Source of the DNA: Erinaceus europaeus
Taxonomy: Eukaryota > Chordata > Mammalia > Eulipotyphla > Erinaceidae
DNA: 64,000 nt
Direction: 5' to 3'
Assembly (NCBI RefSeq): GCF_950295315.1
Contig: NC_080171.1
Location: forward strand, 32,294,361 to 32,358,360
Numbering within the stretch: the first letter of the stretch is position 1; every line of letters starts with the position of its first letter. Of this stretch, positions 44,826 to 57,100 are shown one piece after another. The notes beneath the pieces were generated by a model. It saw only the letters and a list, made by a program, of their open reading frames with translations, ran no database searches and had not been told where the DNA came from. Both the position numbers and the translations under genes were made by a program.

Positions 44826-44829
44826 AGCA

Positions 44830-45980
44830 GATACATTTCTAAAGCACAAAGAAATTGGGACAAGAATCCTGTTGTATCACTTCTTGGATGAAATCAAGAA
44901 ATCTATTTGCATTTGTATCATCTAATATTTGGCTATGGCATCTTTTAGGCTTTTGTTTTTTGTTTCAATTTCTATGAGCTATCTATGCAGTTAGTGTTTT
45001 TGAAGAATACTTCGGGAAACCCTAGACAACGATGTGGCTAGTAATTGAACTTATTCCTTGCCATTACATTGTAAATTGAACCTGCTTCCTATAACAAGGA
45101 ATGAGCACCCCCTCTTAACCTCCTCCTCAGCCAATGAATGGAAGATATGTCTAATGGAGGCCTGTTGTAATCTACTGTATAGGATTTCTTTCAAGTACAG
45201 GAGCCTTTCTCAGAGTATGACTTAACACTGTAGCTAATTCTCCCCACACCAGAAAAATCAGATAAGGTTGTCAAGATGGAACTATATATCCAAATAATGG
45301 TATTCAACTCAGGGGCTAATTAGTAGGTTAAGGACTGTCATATTCACCCCTACAAGAGCCTGGGTCTCAGTCCTCCCCTGAACATCTGCACTAAATAGCT
45401 CAGGAGAGGGTTTACTATTCCTAAAACAAGTTGAGGAAATATTTTTAATATTTAACATTAAGAATGTCTCAGCAAATTTATTTGATAGTGTAGATACTCA
45501 AGAGAGGACAAAGACTAAAATTCTTGCATATGTGAACTTTTTAATCATATGTGCTCCTCACCTTTTTTTTTAAATAAAGCATCATGGACCTGATTGAACT
45601 TCCTCTCTGCATTTTGTTTCTATAATAAATAAGTAATATTATTGTCTGTCTGTGACATATGGTTAATCTTCCTTTGTTAAAAAATTGAATTTCTCATAAT
45701 GCTCCAAACAGTATCAAAGGCCACTTTATAAACCAGAGCTTTCAGTCCTAAACATGAATGAGAAGTCTTGAGAGCAAGAAAAAAAGTGTAATTTTTCCAA
45801 ATTAGCAAAATGTGCATTATACCTCTTTCTTCTCTCAGTCAAGACAAATGTTTGCCTACTAAATGATTTCACTCTTATGTGGAACATAGAGAAATGAAAC
45901 ATGTTTAGAAGAAGGAGGAGGAGGAAAGGAGTAGGAGAATGAGAAGAAAGAAATGAGAAAAAAAGGAAGGAAAGAGGGAA
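44830..45980. other. Unassigned intergenic DNA
   Basis: Mostly unrecognised. A short purine tract lies near 45910-45975. Confidence 0.35.
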
Positions 45981-45984
45981 ATAC

Positions 45985-46238
45985 CGCACTAGGTTAAGTG
46001 CACATAGTGTGGAGCACAAGGTCCAGCCCAGGGATCCTGGTTCAAGCCCTGGGAGCCCACTTACATGGGGGTCACTTCACAAGCTGTAAATCAGATCTGC
46101 AAATGTCTTTCTATCTTCCCATCCACTCTCAATTTTTCTCTGTCCCACCCCAAAAAAATGGGGAAAAATGGCCTCCAGGAACAATGGATTTGTTGTGTAG
46201 GCACCAAGCCCCAGTGATAACCCTGGAGGCAAAAGGAG
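45985..46238 (+). mobile_element. Long hedgehog-like SINE
   Basis: 'ctaggttaagtgcacatagt' head, 'ggttcaagccctggg' B box, 'cacaagctgtaaatcag' body and the 'ccccagtgataaccctggag' tail. Confidence 0.88.
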
Positions 46239-46359
46239 AAGAAATGACACTGGGTTTTCAGTTGGAGTTTCAGTATCACAGGTTGCCAATAAGAGCTTCC
46301 TTCAGGTTTTCTTCAGATCTACAATGTAGATACAAATCAATCTTCTTATTATGAGCGTA

Positions 46360-46934
46360 TGGCTGGCAGAATAGCTCACCTGAATAATGCAATGCTTTGC
46401 CATGTGCACAACCCAGGTTTAAGCCTGGCCCCCATTGTATTGTATTGAAGGAAGCTTTGGTGCTGTGGACTCTTTCAGTCTCACTCTACCTTTGTGTCTC
46501 TAAGATAAACAAACAACCCACCAAAACAAAACAATAGTGCTTAAGGGCTGTCCAGTTATGGTTTTAGAGAATGAAAAGAAAATCAAGACAGTAACCCAAG
46601 AGAATGTATTAAAGGTGGTTCCAGTATTAAAATATGGCATATTTATTTTGCATTATATATATATATATATACATGCACATATATATCCTTATATATTTAA
46701 ATTCTATGTATTATTTTGTATTTGATAGGGCAGAGAGAAATTGAGAGGGATTGGGGAGTAGAGATGGAGAGAGACAGAGAGACACTTGTAGCAACGTTTC
46801 AACTTGTGAAGTTTCCCTCCTTTAGGTAGGGATCAGAGGCTTGAACCCAGGTCCTTGCACTTGGTAATGTGTTCACTCGACCATGTGTGCCACTACTCAG
46901 CCCCCTAAATATCGATATATATTCTTGATTTGTC
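46360..46934 (-). repeat. Inverted duplication, right arm
   Basis: 575 bp matching the reverse complement of 42342-42912. Its inner boundary coincides with the head of a SINE (46361-46505, +). Its outer boundary lies about 25 bp beyond a second SINE (46715-46903, -). An (AT)n run at 46655-46672 has grown in this arm relative to the left one. Confidence 0.93.
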
Positions 46935-47071
46935 TATACTTCCCAGAGAGAAGTCCATATAACCTTGTTCTGCTCTCCTTAAGGAATGTCACAATATTCA
47001 CAATGTCCCTAGCTCGAAATGTCCTGCCAATGAAGAAGTGTGTCCTCAAGTTCCTTTTAGTTAGAAAGCAG

Positions 47072-47390
47072 TTTTTTTTTTTTGCCTCCAGGGTTATTGC
47101 TGGGGCTCAGTGCCTGCACTATGAATTGAATCTATTGCTCCTGGAGGCCATCCTTTCCTGTTTTTGTTGCCCTTGTTGTTGTCGTTATTATTACCAATGA
47201 TGTCATTATTGTTGGATAGACCAGAGAGAAATCCAGAGGGGGAGAGAAACATATTACCTGCAGACCTGCTTCACTGCCTGTGAAGCAGTCCCCATGCATG
47301 TGGGGAGCCGGAGGCTTGAACCGGGATCCTTACGCTGGTCCTTATGCTTTGCTCCATGTGCGCTTAACCACCTAGCCGCTGAAGGAAGCT
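47072..47390 (-). mobile_element. Long hedgehog-like SINE
   Basis: 'gcctccagggttattgctgg', 'tgctcctggaggccatcctt' and 'acctgcagacctgcttcact', then a decayed head. Confidence 0.9.
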
Positions 47391-47483
47391 CTTGTTGGCA
47401 TCCTGTGATATGGAAAACCCAATTGATGTCAGTGTCATATCTTCTCCTTCTTCTTTTTCTCCTCTTCCTCCTCCTCCTCCTCA

Positions 47484-47742
47484 TCTCCAGGGTTATCTCT
47501 GGGGTTCGATGCCAGCTCTACAAATTCATGGATCTCGGTGGCCAATTTTTCCATTTTTTTGGATAGGATAGAGAGAAATAGAGAGGAGGGGAAGATAGAA
47601 AGACACCTGCAGACCTGATTCACTGCTTTTGAAGAGACCCCCCCGCAGGTAGGGAGTCGGGGGTTTGAACTGGGATCCCTGTACAGGTCCTTGCACTTCA
47701 TACTACATACTATGTGTGCTGAACCCGGGTCACCACTGCCTG
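47484..47742 (-). mobile_element. Long hedgehog-like SINE
   Basis: 'ctccagggttatctctgggg', 'ggataggatagagagaaata', 'acacctgcagacctgattca'. A CTT/CTC tract precedes it at 47440-47482. Confidence 0.87.
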
Positions 47743-47759
47743 CCCTCCTCGGTGTCATA

Positions 47760-48430
47760 TCTCCTAGGAACAGAAGCCAGTAAGATGTGCTGAAGTTTAC
47801 CAGTGCCCCTGGAGCCATACCCATTGCTAGAGGCCTCAGTCCTTTGCTAACCAGATGAAGACAACCTTCTGGGAGCCACGACTTCTACTGTTCACTATCC
47901 CAGGGCCAACAGAGAAGGGCTCGTCAGCTTCTCATTGCTCTGTGATCTGACTTTCCTCTCTGCTGTGTACAAATTGCCATGCTGTGCAGGAATAAGTGTC
48001 TGATAAATCGGTTGGTCTAACATGGTGGATGTTGATCTTAGGATGAACTGACTGCTCCAGATTCTAAACTTGATGCTATGCAACCTGAGGTCACAGGCTC
48101 GGCTGAAGACACAGAGGTCTATGGTACCTATTGGAGACTGGAGTGCTCAGCCCTTTATTGAAGTCTGCCACTCTAACTGCTCAGGTCCCAGAGTGAGGAG
48201 GAGAGGCTTGTTCCTTTTATTTTTTAATTTAAAATATTTATATTTCTGTGAGAAAAAGAAGAGAAGGTGGAGGAGGAGAAGAAGAAGGAGCAGGAGGAGA
48301 ATGGGAGGAGAGATGCTAGAACACCATCTAGCTCTGGCTTATCCAGTCTTGGGGTTCAAACTTGGGGCCTCAGACTAATGATCTATCGCTGTGATCTATT
48401 ACTTACCTATCCCTCCCTCCACTTTTGACC
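47760..48430. other. Unassigned intergenic DNA
   Basis: Contains a GGA/GAA-rich tract at about 48250-48310 that may be a SINE remnant. No exon recognised. Confidence 0.35.
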
Positions 48431-48452
48431 TGGGTAGAAGTAATTTTTTTTT

Positions 48453-48742
48453 TTTTTTGCCTCCAGGGTTATTGCTGGGGCTTGGTGCCAGCACCTTGAA
48501 TCCACTGCTCCTGGAGGCCATTTTTCCCATTTTTGTTGCACTTGTTGTTGGATAGAACAGAGAGAAATCAAAAGAGGAGGGGAAGACAGATACAGGAGAG
48601 AAAAACAGACACCTGCAGACCTGCTTCACCACTTGTGAAACAACCCTTGGGGAGCTGAGGGGCTCAAACCAGGATACTTGCACAGGTCTTTGAGCTTTGC
48701 ACTATGTGCACTTAACCTGCTGTACTACCACCCGACCCCCTA
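48453..48742 (-). mobile_element. Long hedgehog-like SINE
   Basis: 'gcctccagggttattgctgg', 'ccactgctcctggaggccat', 'agacacctgcagacctgctt', and a head ending 'tgtactaccacccgaccccc'. Confidence 0.93.
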
Positions 48743-48794
48743 GAAGTAATCTTAACCTAGTTGTCCCCAGACTCTTCTTTTTTCTTCTAATTCT

Positions 48795-49130
48795 TTTTTT
48801 TTTCCTTATGATTTTATTAGGGGTTTGTTGACACATGGGTACAGTTTCTCATCTCCCTGTTATAGGTGTTTGCAGAATATTCTCACCCCCAACTTAGGTC
48901 CTTTTCCATCATCATGCACCAGGACCCCACAGTCAGACAGCCCCCCTCCCCTACTTCTCAAGAGTCCTTTACTTTGGTACAATATGCCAAATTCAGTCCA
49001 AATTTTACTTTGTGCTTTCCCTTTTGGTCCTTATTTCTTAGATTCTGCCTATGAGTAAAATAACCTGATATTCATCCTTCTTATTTTGGCTTATCTCACT
49101 GAAAATGATTCATTTAAGCTCCAAGACTCT
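48795..49130 (-). mobile_element. Old L1 3'UTR/ORF2-end fragment
   Basis: Order of blocks ('gttgacacatgggtacagtt', 'atcatgcaccaggaccc', 'agagtcctttactttggtac', 'ggcttatctcactgaaaatg') matches the early 3'UTR side of minus-strand L1 relics such as 41045-41400. Confidence 0.7.
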
Positions 49131-49267
49131 TAAAACAGAATATGGAAGGAGGATGGTGGGAAAATTAACTTTCCAAGAAAAAGAAAACACCTGTCCCTGT
49201 ATTCATGACTTATATAGTTCTTTTCCTCATTGTTAGGGTTTGGCTTGATCAGTAAGATAATAAACAG

Positions 49268-49545
49268 GGGGGTGCCAGGTGATAGTACTCCCAGTTGATT
49301 GCACACATTACCATGGGCAAGGACCCAGGTTCCAGCCTCCACCCTTCCCAAATGCAAGCTGAAGCTTCACATGTGGTGAAGCAGTGCTGCAGGTGTCTCT
49401 CTCTTTCTCCTTCTCTACCCCCCTTCCATCTCAATTTTTCTCTGTCCTATCAAATAAAAATAGAAAGAAAAAATAAAAAAGGAAAAATCTTTCTTCCCAC
49501 AAACATGAATCCCCACAATAACTCTGGTGGCAAATTAAAAAAAAA
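49268..49545 (+). mobile_element. tRNA-derived SINE (ERI-like)
   Basis: 'ggggtgccaggtgatagtac', 'acccaggttccagcctccac', 'tgtggtgaagcagtgctgca', pyrimidine block and an A-rich tail. Confidence 0.82.
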
Positions 49546-49749
49546 GAGAGAGAAAAAGAGGGGCTATATGCAAACAATGACATAAACTTGGATTTAAAAG
49601 GCATTTGTGTAGGGTCAATGAAATCACAAGACTCAGGTTTGAGCATAAGCCAGGTTCAAATACAGTGCCCCACCCCACCCCTCCCATAGCAATGAAGAAA
49701 TCTCCACTGTAGAATGATCTCTTTCTGCCTCTCTGTCTCTCTCTAGGAA

Positions 49750-50889
49750 AAAAAAATGCATTGGGTTTTATCCTCTTGAAAACACTGTACCAAAGCCTGT
49801 GCTAGCCTCCTGAAGACAGAAGGCCTAGCTGACATGAAGATATATGAGTGAGGCCCTCTGAGACCATGCAGCCACTACCCAGTCGCCATGGTTACTGTTA
49901 AAGCCACCAGAAAGCCACTTACCTGAGTTTTGTCCAACCTGATGACAGTGGAACTATTAACTTAGATATAAAATAGTTGTTACCTTAAATCATTGTTGTG
50001 TTGTACAATGATCTGTAACTGATACAGCAGGCATAGTTTTAAAGACATTAGCAAACTAGCCCCATTTATTACTTTCTATGGAACAAGTAACCTTTAGAAT
50101 AAACAGGAAAAACATAAACTTGAAATCAATAGTAATTATGTTGCACTAACAAGATAATCTATTAGCTGTCCACTTGCATAGAAACATGTCCACTTAACAA
50201 TTAGGCTGCAAAGATCAGGGCATCCAATGGAATGTCTCATAATTTCTTATTTAAATTTATATGTGGAGGTTACCGGTGGTATTTACAAATACATGCTGTG
50301 AGTGTTGATTGGATTATTTACCAGGGCCATTCTTCTATTCAAGTAGATGTTTAGCACTTATCTTTCTAGTACTTAGGAACACTACTAGCCTGAGGGAATG
50401 TTTCAGTCAAATCCCCTACTTTTCCCCTACTATATTAAAAAAAAAGAAGAAGAAAGCAATAAACAGGAAAAAGAATGGTGCTCTGGTTAAAAATCATTTA
50501 TAGTAATAGAAAAAAAACCTGTTGAAATATTGCTGCTTGCCAGGAATTTTTCTTCACTTTCCATCCAGTTGAGGACCTAAAGGGACTGGGAAAAATGATT
50601 TATATTTGAAGATCTCTGTTGTTTCTATTAACAAACCTGATGGTCCACAAAGAGTTAAGAAAAGCCAATAAAAGCAGAGTATGCGGGTGTCTTCTGGTAA
50701 ACATAGCACTTGGCCTTGTAAAAAAATCTCTGTACTTAAACATTTTTCTGGAGTTAAAGGAGAACAAAGTGAACATGACTCAGATCAACTTGGAGCTCTT
50801 GACTCCTCCCCTCCTTCTTAGTCTTCAGGATCAAGTGGTGTCCCGTCGAGGCTGACTTAACCTTTTGGCTTTACCTGAGCCTTCAGGGT
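49750..50889. other. Intergenic DNA upstream of RASEF
   Basis: No exon, LINE or SINE recognised. This stretch is comparatively repeat-poor and ends at the CpG island. Confidence 0.4.
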
Positions 50890-51039
50890 TTGTGTCAAAG
50901 ACCCTGTGGCTCAGCTCTTTTCAGTGAAACGAAACAAAACAAAACAAAACACAAAACAAAACTACACAAAAATCTTCAAGATCCCAAACCAGAGCTGGGG
51001 TTGGAGCCCAGCAAGGAAAGCCCAGGAGGTGTGGGAACC

Positions 51040-51850
51040 TGGGCCGCGCACTCCACCTCCAGGGCGGCGCGGGGCGGGGCGGGGCGGGGCCGGCGGGGAC
51101 CCGGGACTGGGGCGCAGGGCGCGCAGCAGCCGCGGGAGCGGGCGCTCGGAGCGCGGAGTCCGGGGCGCACTCCGCGTTGTAGGGGCGCGCGGACCGCGGG
51201 GACGCTCTAGGACGCAGTGTCGGAGCGCGCCGCCCCAGACCCTGCCCCTCCTCCGCGCCTCGCTCCGCCCGGACATTCCGCAAGTGCCCGGACCAGCTGG
51301 ACAGCTCAGATTGCCCGTGGCGATTGGCGCTCCAGGAGGCAGCAGGTGGACCCGGGCTTCCCGCGGGCGGCCCCCGTCCCAGACTCCCACGTCGGGCGTG
51401 ATGGAGGCGGACGGAGACCCAGACGAGCTGTCCAGGCTGCGCAGGGTCTTCGCCGCCTGCGACGCGAACCGCTCGGGCCGCCTGGAGCGCGAGGAGTTCC
51501 GCGCGCTGTGCGCCGAGCTGCGCGTGCGTCCGGCGGATGCAGAGGCCGTGTTCCTGCGGCTCGACGCGGACTGCGACGGCGCCATCACCTTCCAGGAGTT
51601 CGCGCGCGGCTTCCGCGGGGCCCGGCGCGGGGGGTGGCGCCGGAGCTGGGGACCCCGGGAGCCAGCGTCCCTGGCGGCGGCCCAGGCGGGGCTGGAGCCC
51701 CCGGGCAGCGAGGACGAGAGCGAAGAGGAAACAGCGGCGGCGCTGGCGGCTCCCTGGGGCCCGGAGAGCCCGGGCCGCGCTTGGCAGGACTTCCAGGCGC
51801 GACTGGGGGACGAGGCCAAGTTCATCCCCAGGTGCGTGCGGCGACTCCAC
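51040..51850. promoter_or_regulatory. CpG island over the RASEF promoter and exon 1
   Basis: An abrupt change to very GC-rich, CpG-dense sequence in an otherwise AT-rich window. At 51063-51098 four tandem GGGGCGG-type Sp1/KLF boxes form a long G-run that could also fold as a G-quadruplex. No TATA box is evident, as usual for island promoters. An (AAAAC)n run sits just upstream at 50927-50962. The exact transcription start cannot be read from sequence. Confidence 0.88.
51401..51831 (+). CDS. RASEF: RASEF exon 1 (EF-hand N-terminus of Rab-like GTPase)
   Basis: RASEF (Rab45) is a perinuclear Rab-family GTPase with N-terminal EF-hands, a coiled coil and a C-terminal GTPase domain. This exon encodes the first 143 residues, starting [19 protein letters not shown]-hand loop 1 spans about D21-E32 ([12 protein letters not shown]) and loop 2 D55-E66 ([12 protein letters not shown]). 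An acidic linker and [20 protein letters not shown] follow, characteristic of RASEF. The coding part stops at a GTGCGT donor (51832), leaving two codon bases, in keeping with the family's FIPR junction. The upstream frame is open but Met 51401 matches the family start. Later exons lie beyond the window. Relative to my recollection of human RASEF the linker is diverged. Confidence 0.96.
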
Positions 51851-51967
51851 CTGCATCGCTCCCTGGGAGCTGATGTTCTCCGCTTTAGTGACTCAGTATA
51901 ACTTTTTTCTTTCTTTCCTTCTCTCAGATATATTTTTATTTCATTATTATTTTCTTTTTTTTCCTAA

Positions 51968-52160
51968 TTTTTTTATTAGATAGGACAGTGAGAAATTGAG
52001 AGAGGAGGGGAAGACAGAAAGGGGGAGAGAAAGACAGACACCTGCAGACTTTCTTACTACATGTGAAGCATCCCCCATGCAGGTGGGGAGCCCGGGCTCG
52101 ACCCTGGCTGGGTTCTTGCGCTTGGTAATATGTGCACCACGGCCCGGCCTCCTCTTAAAT
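51968..52160 (-). mobile_element. SINE in RASEF intron 1
   Basis: 'ttagataggacagtgagaaa', 'gacacctgcagactttctta' and a head ending 'gcaccacggcccggcc'. Confidence 0.85.
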
Positions 52161-52345
52161 ATATTTTACTTTGGATACAAACAGAAGTTGAGAGGGAAGG
52201 TGGAGATGGGGAAGGAAGGACTTGCAGCACTGCTTCGCCACCTATGAAGCACCACTTCCTGCAGGTGGGGACCAAGGCTTGAACCTGGGACCTGATGCAC
52301 TGACTGTACGTGGGGGCTCAACCAGCTGCATCATCGCCACCAGTC
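52161..52345 (-). mobile_element. SINE in RASEF intron 1
   Basis: 'aaacagaagttgagagggaa', 'cagcactgcttcgccaccta' and 'gcaggtggggaccaaggctt'. It is back to back with the previous SINE in the same orientation. Confidence 0.8.
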
Positions 52346-52724
52346 ACCCCCCTTCTCTCTTCCTTACCAGAGTCTTGCTCAGCTACCCTGGGTCCTGGGA
52401 AGCTAAGCCACACACACACAAGAAGCCTTCTGCATAACCATTATGCTATCTCCCAGGTCTAATTGTTAACTTTTCCAAGAGTTCAGGAGAAGAAATTCGT
52501 TCAGAGTCAAGGTTTGGGAGAGAAAGTTTCCCAGCCACATCCCTGAGCCTTTCACAGGGCTTTAGTGAAAGCTTAGGTGTCCCAAGACTTCCGGGATAGT
52601 CTTAGCAGTGCTCGCCACTTCTCCATGCGGTTTGGTTACGTCAACTCCAGGCCTCCTGGCTGTGCCCTGGCCGAGCCAGGCTGTCTGCCAGTTTGGCAGT
52701 CTCTGTAATAATCGTTTTTGCGTT
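52346..52724. other. RASEF intron 1, nothing recognised
   Basis: Unique-looking sequence before the L1 target site. Confidence 0.45.
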
Positions 52725-52732
52725 TGCTGATT

Positions 52733-52736
<4 letters not shown>

Positions 52737-52767
<31 letters not shown>

Positions 52768-52797
52768 TTTATTTTTTTTTTTTTTTATTTAAATTTT
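52737..52797 (-). other. Long L1 poly(A) tail
   Basis: About 60 bases, almost only T on the + strand with a single A-containing interruption pattern. Such tails shorten with age, so this supports recency. Confidence 0.95.
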
Positions 52798-54132
52798 TAA
52801 TTTAAGAAAGGATTAGTGAACAAAAGCATAAGGTAGGAGGGGTACAACTCCACACAATTCCCACCACCCAATCCCCATAACCCACCCTCTCCCATGATAG
52901 CCTTCCCATTCTCTAGCCCTCTGGGAGCATGGACCCAGGGTCGTTGAGGGTTGCAGAAGGTAGAGGGTCTGGCTTCTGTAATTGCTTCCCCGCTGAACAT
53001 GGGCGTTGACTGGTCGGTCCATACTCCCAGTCTGCCTCTCTCTTTCCCTAGTAAGGTGTGTCTCTGGGGAAGCTGAGCTCCAGGACACATTGGTGGGGTC
53101 TTCAATCCAGGGAAGCCTAGCCAGCATCCTGGTGGCATCTGGAACCTGGTGATTGAAAAGAGAGTTAACATACAAAGCCAAACAATTTGTTGAGCAAACA
53201 TGGATCCCAAGATTGGAATAGTGGAGAGGAAGTGTTGGGGAGGTACTCACTGCAAACTCTAGTGTAATCCTGCTTTCAGGTATATATTTTGCAGTAGTTT
53301 ATGGATACGTGTGCGCATACGCTCTCTCTCACAGAAACTGGTGTATGTCTAGGTTATGGGACTTTGTTAGAAAGTGAACTACCTGAGATGAAATTAGAGT
53401 GTACTATAAAAGGAAAGGTCTCACCCGAGTAATGAAGCTGAAGGGTTGTCATTCCACACGTGAAGTCTCTGGATACACTCTGAGGTGAAGCATGTTGAGA
53501 TGGCAATCGTTGCTTTGGTTAGGTTGTGATCGGCGGATGCAATATTATTTGGTATGGATTGGGAGAAGCATACGGGAAAGTGAGCCCTATCCATGGGTGC
53601 CAGGACTGGGGGAAGTAGGGGCTCTATAGTGAAGATGTGAGGTTCCTGCTGTCTTAGGGTTCAAAAAGACAATCAATAGTTAATATTATCATCACATTAT
53701 TTGTTAATTGGGTTAACTTTGAAAAGTCCCTTTGTAATGGTTTGCTGTACAGTACCCAGTATCTTGTATATAGCTGTGCTATTGGAAGCCTCCAATCTAC
53801 TTGGTCTAGGCTTTTGAGAGAGTCCGCATATCAAATACGTAGCCTATCTATTAAAAAGATTCAGTTTGTCTCCTGAGAACCTTTGAGACATACAATTGAT
53901 TTCCCCCTCTCATATTAATTAACTACTGATTTATATGTCTACATTTTGCTAGGAGTGTACATAAACACCATTCCCATCACCAAAGGACCGTGACCCATCC
54001 CTCCCGCCCATTCCCACCCCCCACTGGCCCAGAAAGCTACATGTCTACCCCTCACCACTGGGTTTTTTCTTTGGTGCCCTACTTACAATTTGATCAGGTC
54101 CTGCTTTTAGTTTCCCTTTCAGATCTTCTAAG
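52798..54132 (-). other. L1 3'UTR
   Basis: 1.3 kb, G-rich on the sense strand near its end (complement at 52862-52892). It matches 3861-5175 closely. It contains a sense ORF of about 145 codons that I do not regard as a gene. Confidence 0.85.
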
Positions 54133-57100
54133 TCAGCTTCTGTTGATGAGTGGGATCATCCCATACTCATCTTTAACTTTCTGACTCAGTTCACTTAACA
54201 TAATTCCTTCTAGCTCTGTCCAAGATGGGTCAGAGAAGGTGGGTTCATTGTTCTTGATAGCTGCATAGTATTCCATTGTGTATATATACCACAGCTTTCT
54301 CAGCCATTCATCTGTTGTTGGGCACCTGGGTTGCTTCCAGGTTTTAGCTATTATGAATTGTGCTGCTATGAACATAGGAGTACACACCTCTTTTTGGTTG
54401 GGTGTTATGGAGTCCTTGGGGTATAACCCCAGGAGAGGAATTATTGGGTCATATGGAAGGTCCATGTCTAGCCTTCTGAGGGTTTTCCAGACTGCTCTCC
54501 ACAGAGGCTGTACCAATTTACATTCCCACCAGCAATGTAAAAGGGTTCCTCTGTCCCCACATCCTCTCCAGCATTTGTTGCTGCTGTCCTTTTTGATGTA
54601 TGCCATTCTTACAGGAGTGAGGTGGTATCTTAGTGTTGTCTTAATTTGCATTTCTCTGACAATCAGTGACCTAGAGCAGTTTTTCATATGTTTGTTAGCC
54701 TTTTGGATCTCCTCTGTGGTGAGTGTTTTGTTCATTTCCTCTGCCCATTTTTGGATGGGGTCATTTGCTTTTTTGGTGCTAAGTTTGCTGAGCTCTTTAT
54801 ATATTTTGGTGATTAGTTTCTTGTCTGATGTCTGGCATGTGAAGATCTTCTCCCATTCTGTGAGGGGTCTCTCTGTTTGTTTAATTGTTTCTTTGGATGT
54901 GCACAAGCTTTTCAATTTGATGTAGTCCCATTGGTTTGTTTCTACTTTGGTCTTCCTTGCAATTGGGTTTGATTCATCAAAGATATCCTTGAGGTGTAGA
55001 TGGGAAAGTGTTTTACCAATGTTTTCCTCTAAGTATTTGATTGTTTCTGGTCTGACATCTAGGTCTTTGATCCTTTTGGAGTTGATTTTTGTTTCTGGTG
55101 AGATAAAGTGGTTCAATTTCATTCTTCTGCATGTTTCAACCCAGTTTTCCCAGCACCATTTATTGAAGAGAGCCTCCTTCTTCCATTTAATCCTTTGGGC
55201 CCCCTTATCAAAGATTAGATGCCCATAGGTGTTGGGATTTACTTCTGGGCTTTCAATTCTGTTCCACTGGTCTGTGTGCCTATTTTTGTTCCAGTACCAT
55301 GCTGTTTTGATGATGATGGCTTTATAATATAGTTTAAGGTCTGGGAGTGTGATGCCTCCATTTCTGTTTCTTTTCCCCAAGATGGTTTTGGCAATTCTAG
55401 GTGTTTTCAGGTTCCAGATAAATGATTGTAGTGTTTGTTCTATTCTCTTAAAGAAGCTTGGTGGAACTTTGATGGGTATTGCATTAAATTTGTATATGGC
55501 TCTGGGGAGAATGTTCATTTTGATGATATTTATTCTTCCAATCCATGAGCATGGGATATCTTTCCATTTCTTGGTATCAGTTTCTATCTCCTTGAGTAGC
55601 GACTCATAGTTTTCAGCATACAAGTCTTTCACTTCTTTGGTCAACTTTATTCCTAGGTATTTGATTGATTTTGCTGAAACAGTGAATGGGAGTGATTTCT
55701 GGATGTCTTCTTCTTCAGATTTAGTGTTTGCATAAAGAAATGCCACTGATTTTTGTACATTGATTTTGTAGCCTGATACCTTGCTATATTGCCTAACAAC
55801 TTCCAGTAATTTTCTACTGGATTCTTTAGGTCTTTCTATGTATACTATCATATCATCTGCAAATAGTGAGAGCTTGACTTCTTCCCTTCCAATCTGTATC
55901 CCTTTGATTTCTTTCTCTTGCCTGATTGCTATGGCAAGAACTTCCAATACTATGTTGAAGAGTAACGGTGACAGTGGGCAGCCCTGTCTAGTCCCTGATC
56001 TGAGGGGGAATGCTTTCAGCTTCTCTCCATTGAGTATGATGTTGGCTGTAGGTTTGCTATATATAGACTCCACTATCTTGAGGAATTTCCCATCTATTCC
56101 CATTTTTTGTAGAGTTTTGAGCATGAATGGGTGTTGGATTTTGTCAAAGGCTTTCTCTGCATCTATTGAGATAATCATGTGGTTTTTGGCTTTGCTTTTA
56201 TTGATGTGATGAATGACATTGATTGATTTACGGATGTTGAACCAGCCTTGCATTCCTGGGATGAATCCCACTTGGTCATGATGAACAATCTTTTTGATGT
56301 GTTGCTGTATCCGGTTGGCCAAGATCTTGTTTAATATTTTGGCATCTATGTTCATCAGAGATATTGGTCTGTAGTTTTCCTTTTTTGTTCTGTCCCTATC
56401 AGCTTTTGGTATCAGGGTGATGTTGGCTTCATAAAAGGTGGAAGGGAGTATTCCTGTTTCTTCAATCTTATGGAATAGCTTAAGAAGTATGGGTATTAAC
56501 TGTTTCCTGAAAGTTTTGTAGAATTCGTTTGTGAAGCCATCTGGTCCAGGACTTTTGTTGTTGGGGAGATTCTTAATAACGGTTTCAATTTCTTTGTCTG
56601 TGATTGGTGCATTTAGATTTTGTAGTTCTTCTTGGTTCAGTTTTGGAAGTGCATAGGTTTCTAGGAATTGTTCCATTTCTTCCAGATTCTCTAGCTTGGT
56701 GGCATATAGTTCTTTATAGAAGTTTCGCAGAATTCTCTGGATTTCTGTGGTGTCAGTTGTGATATCTCCTGTATCGTTGACAATTCTATTAATTTGAGTC
56801 TTCTCTCTTTTTTGTTTGGTGAGTCTGGCTAGGGGTTTGTCAATTTTGTTTAATCTTTCAAAGAACCAACATTTGGCTTCATTGATCTTTTGTATGGTTC
56901 TTTTATTTTCGATGTTGTTTATTTCTGCTCTAACTTTAGTGATTTCTGTCCTTCTGGTTGCTTTAGGGTTCCTTTGTTCCTCTTCCTCTAAGTCCTTGAG
57001 GTGTGTAGTAAGTTCGTTCATTTGGGCTTCTTCTTGGTGTTTAATATGTGATTGTATAGCTATAAGTTTCCCTCTCAGTACTGCTTTAGCTGTGTCCCAA

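Noticed and set aside
50921..51856. Long ORFs on the minus strand and in other + frames across the RASEF CpG island (up to 311 codons).
   Set aside because: Very GC-rich DNA has few stop codons. Only the + frame with EF-hands matches a known family.
52813..53250. Sense ORF of about 145 codons in the L1 3'UTR, also open in the copy at 4802-5254 and partly in older copies; a candidate third L1 protein.
   Set aside because: Comparing the two long copies by eye, most base differences change the amino acid and few are silent, as expected without selection on the protein. Openness in old copies is patchy. Better explained by nucleotide similarity.
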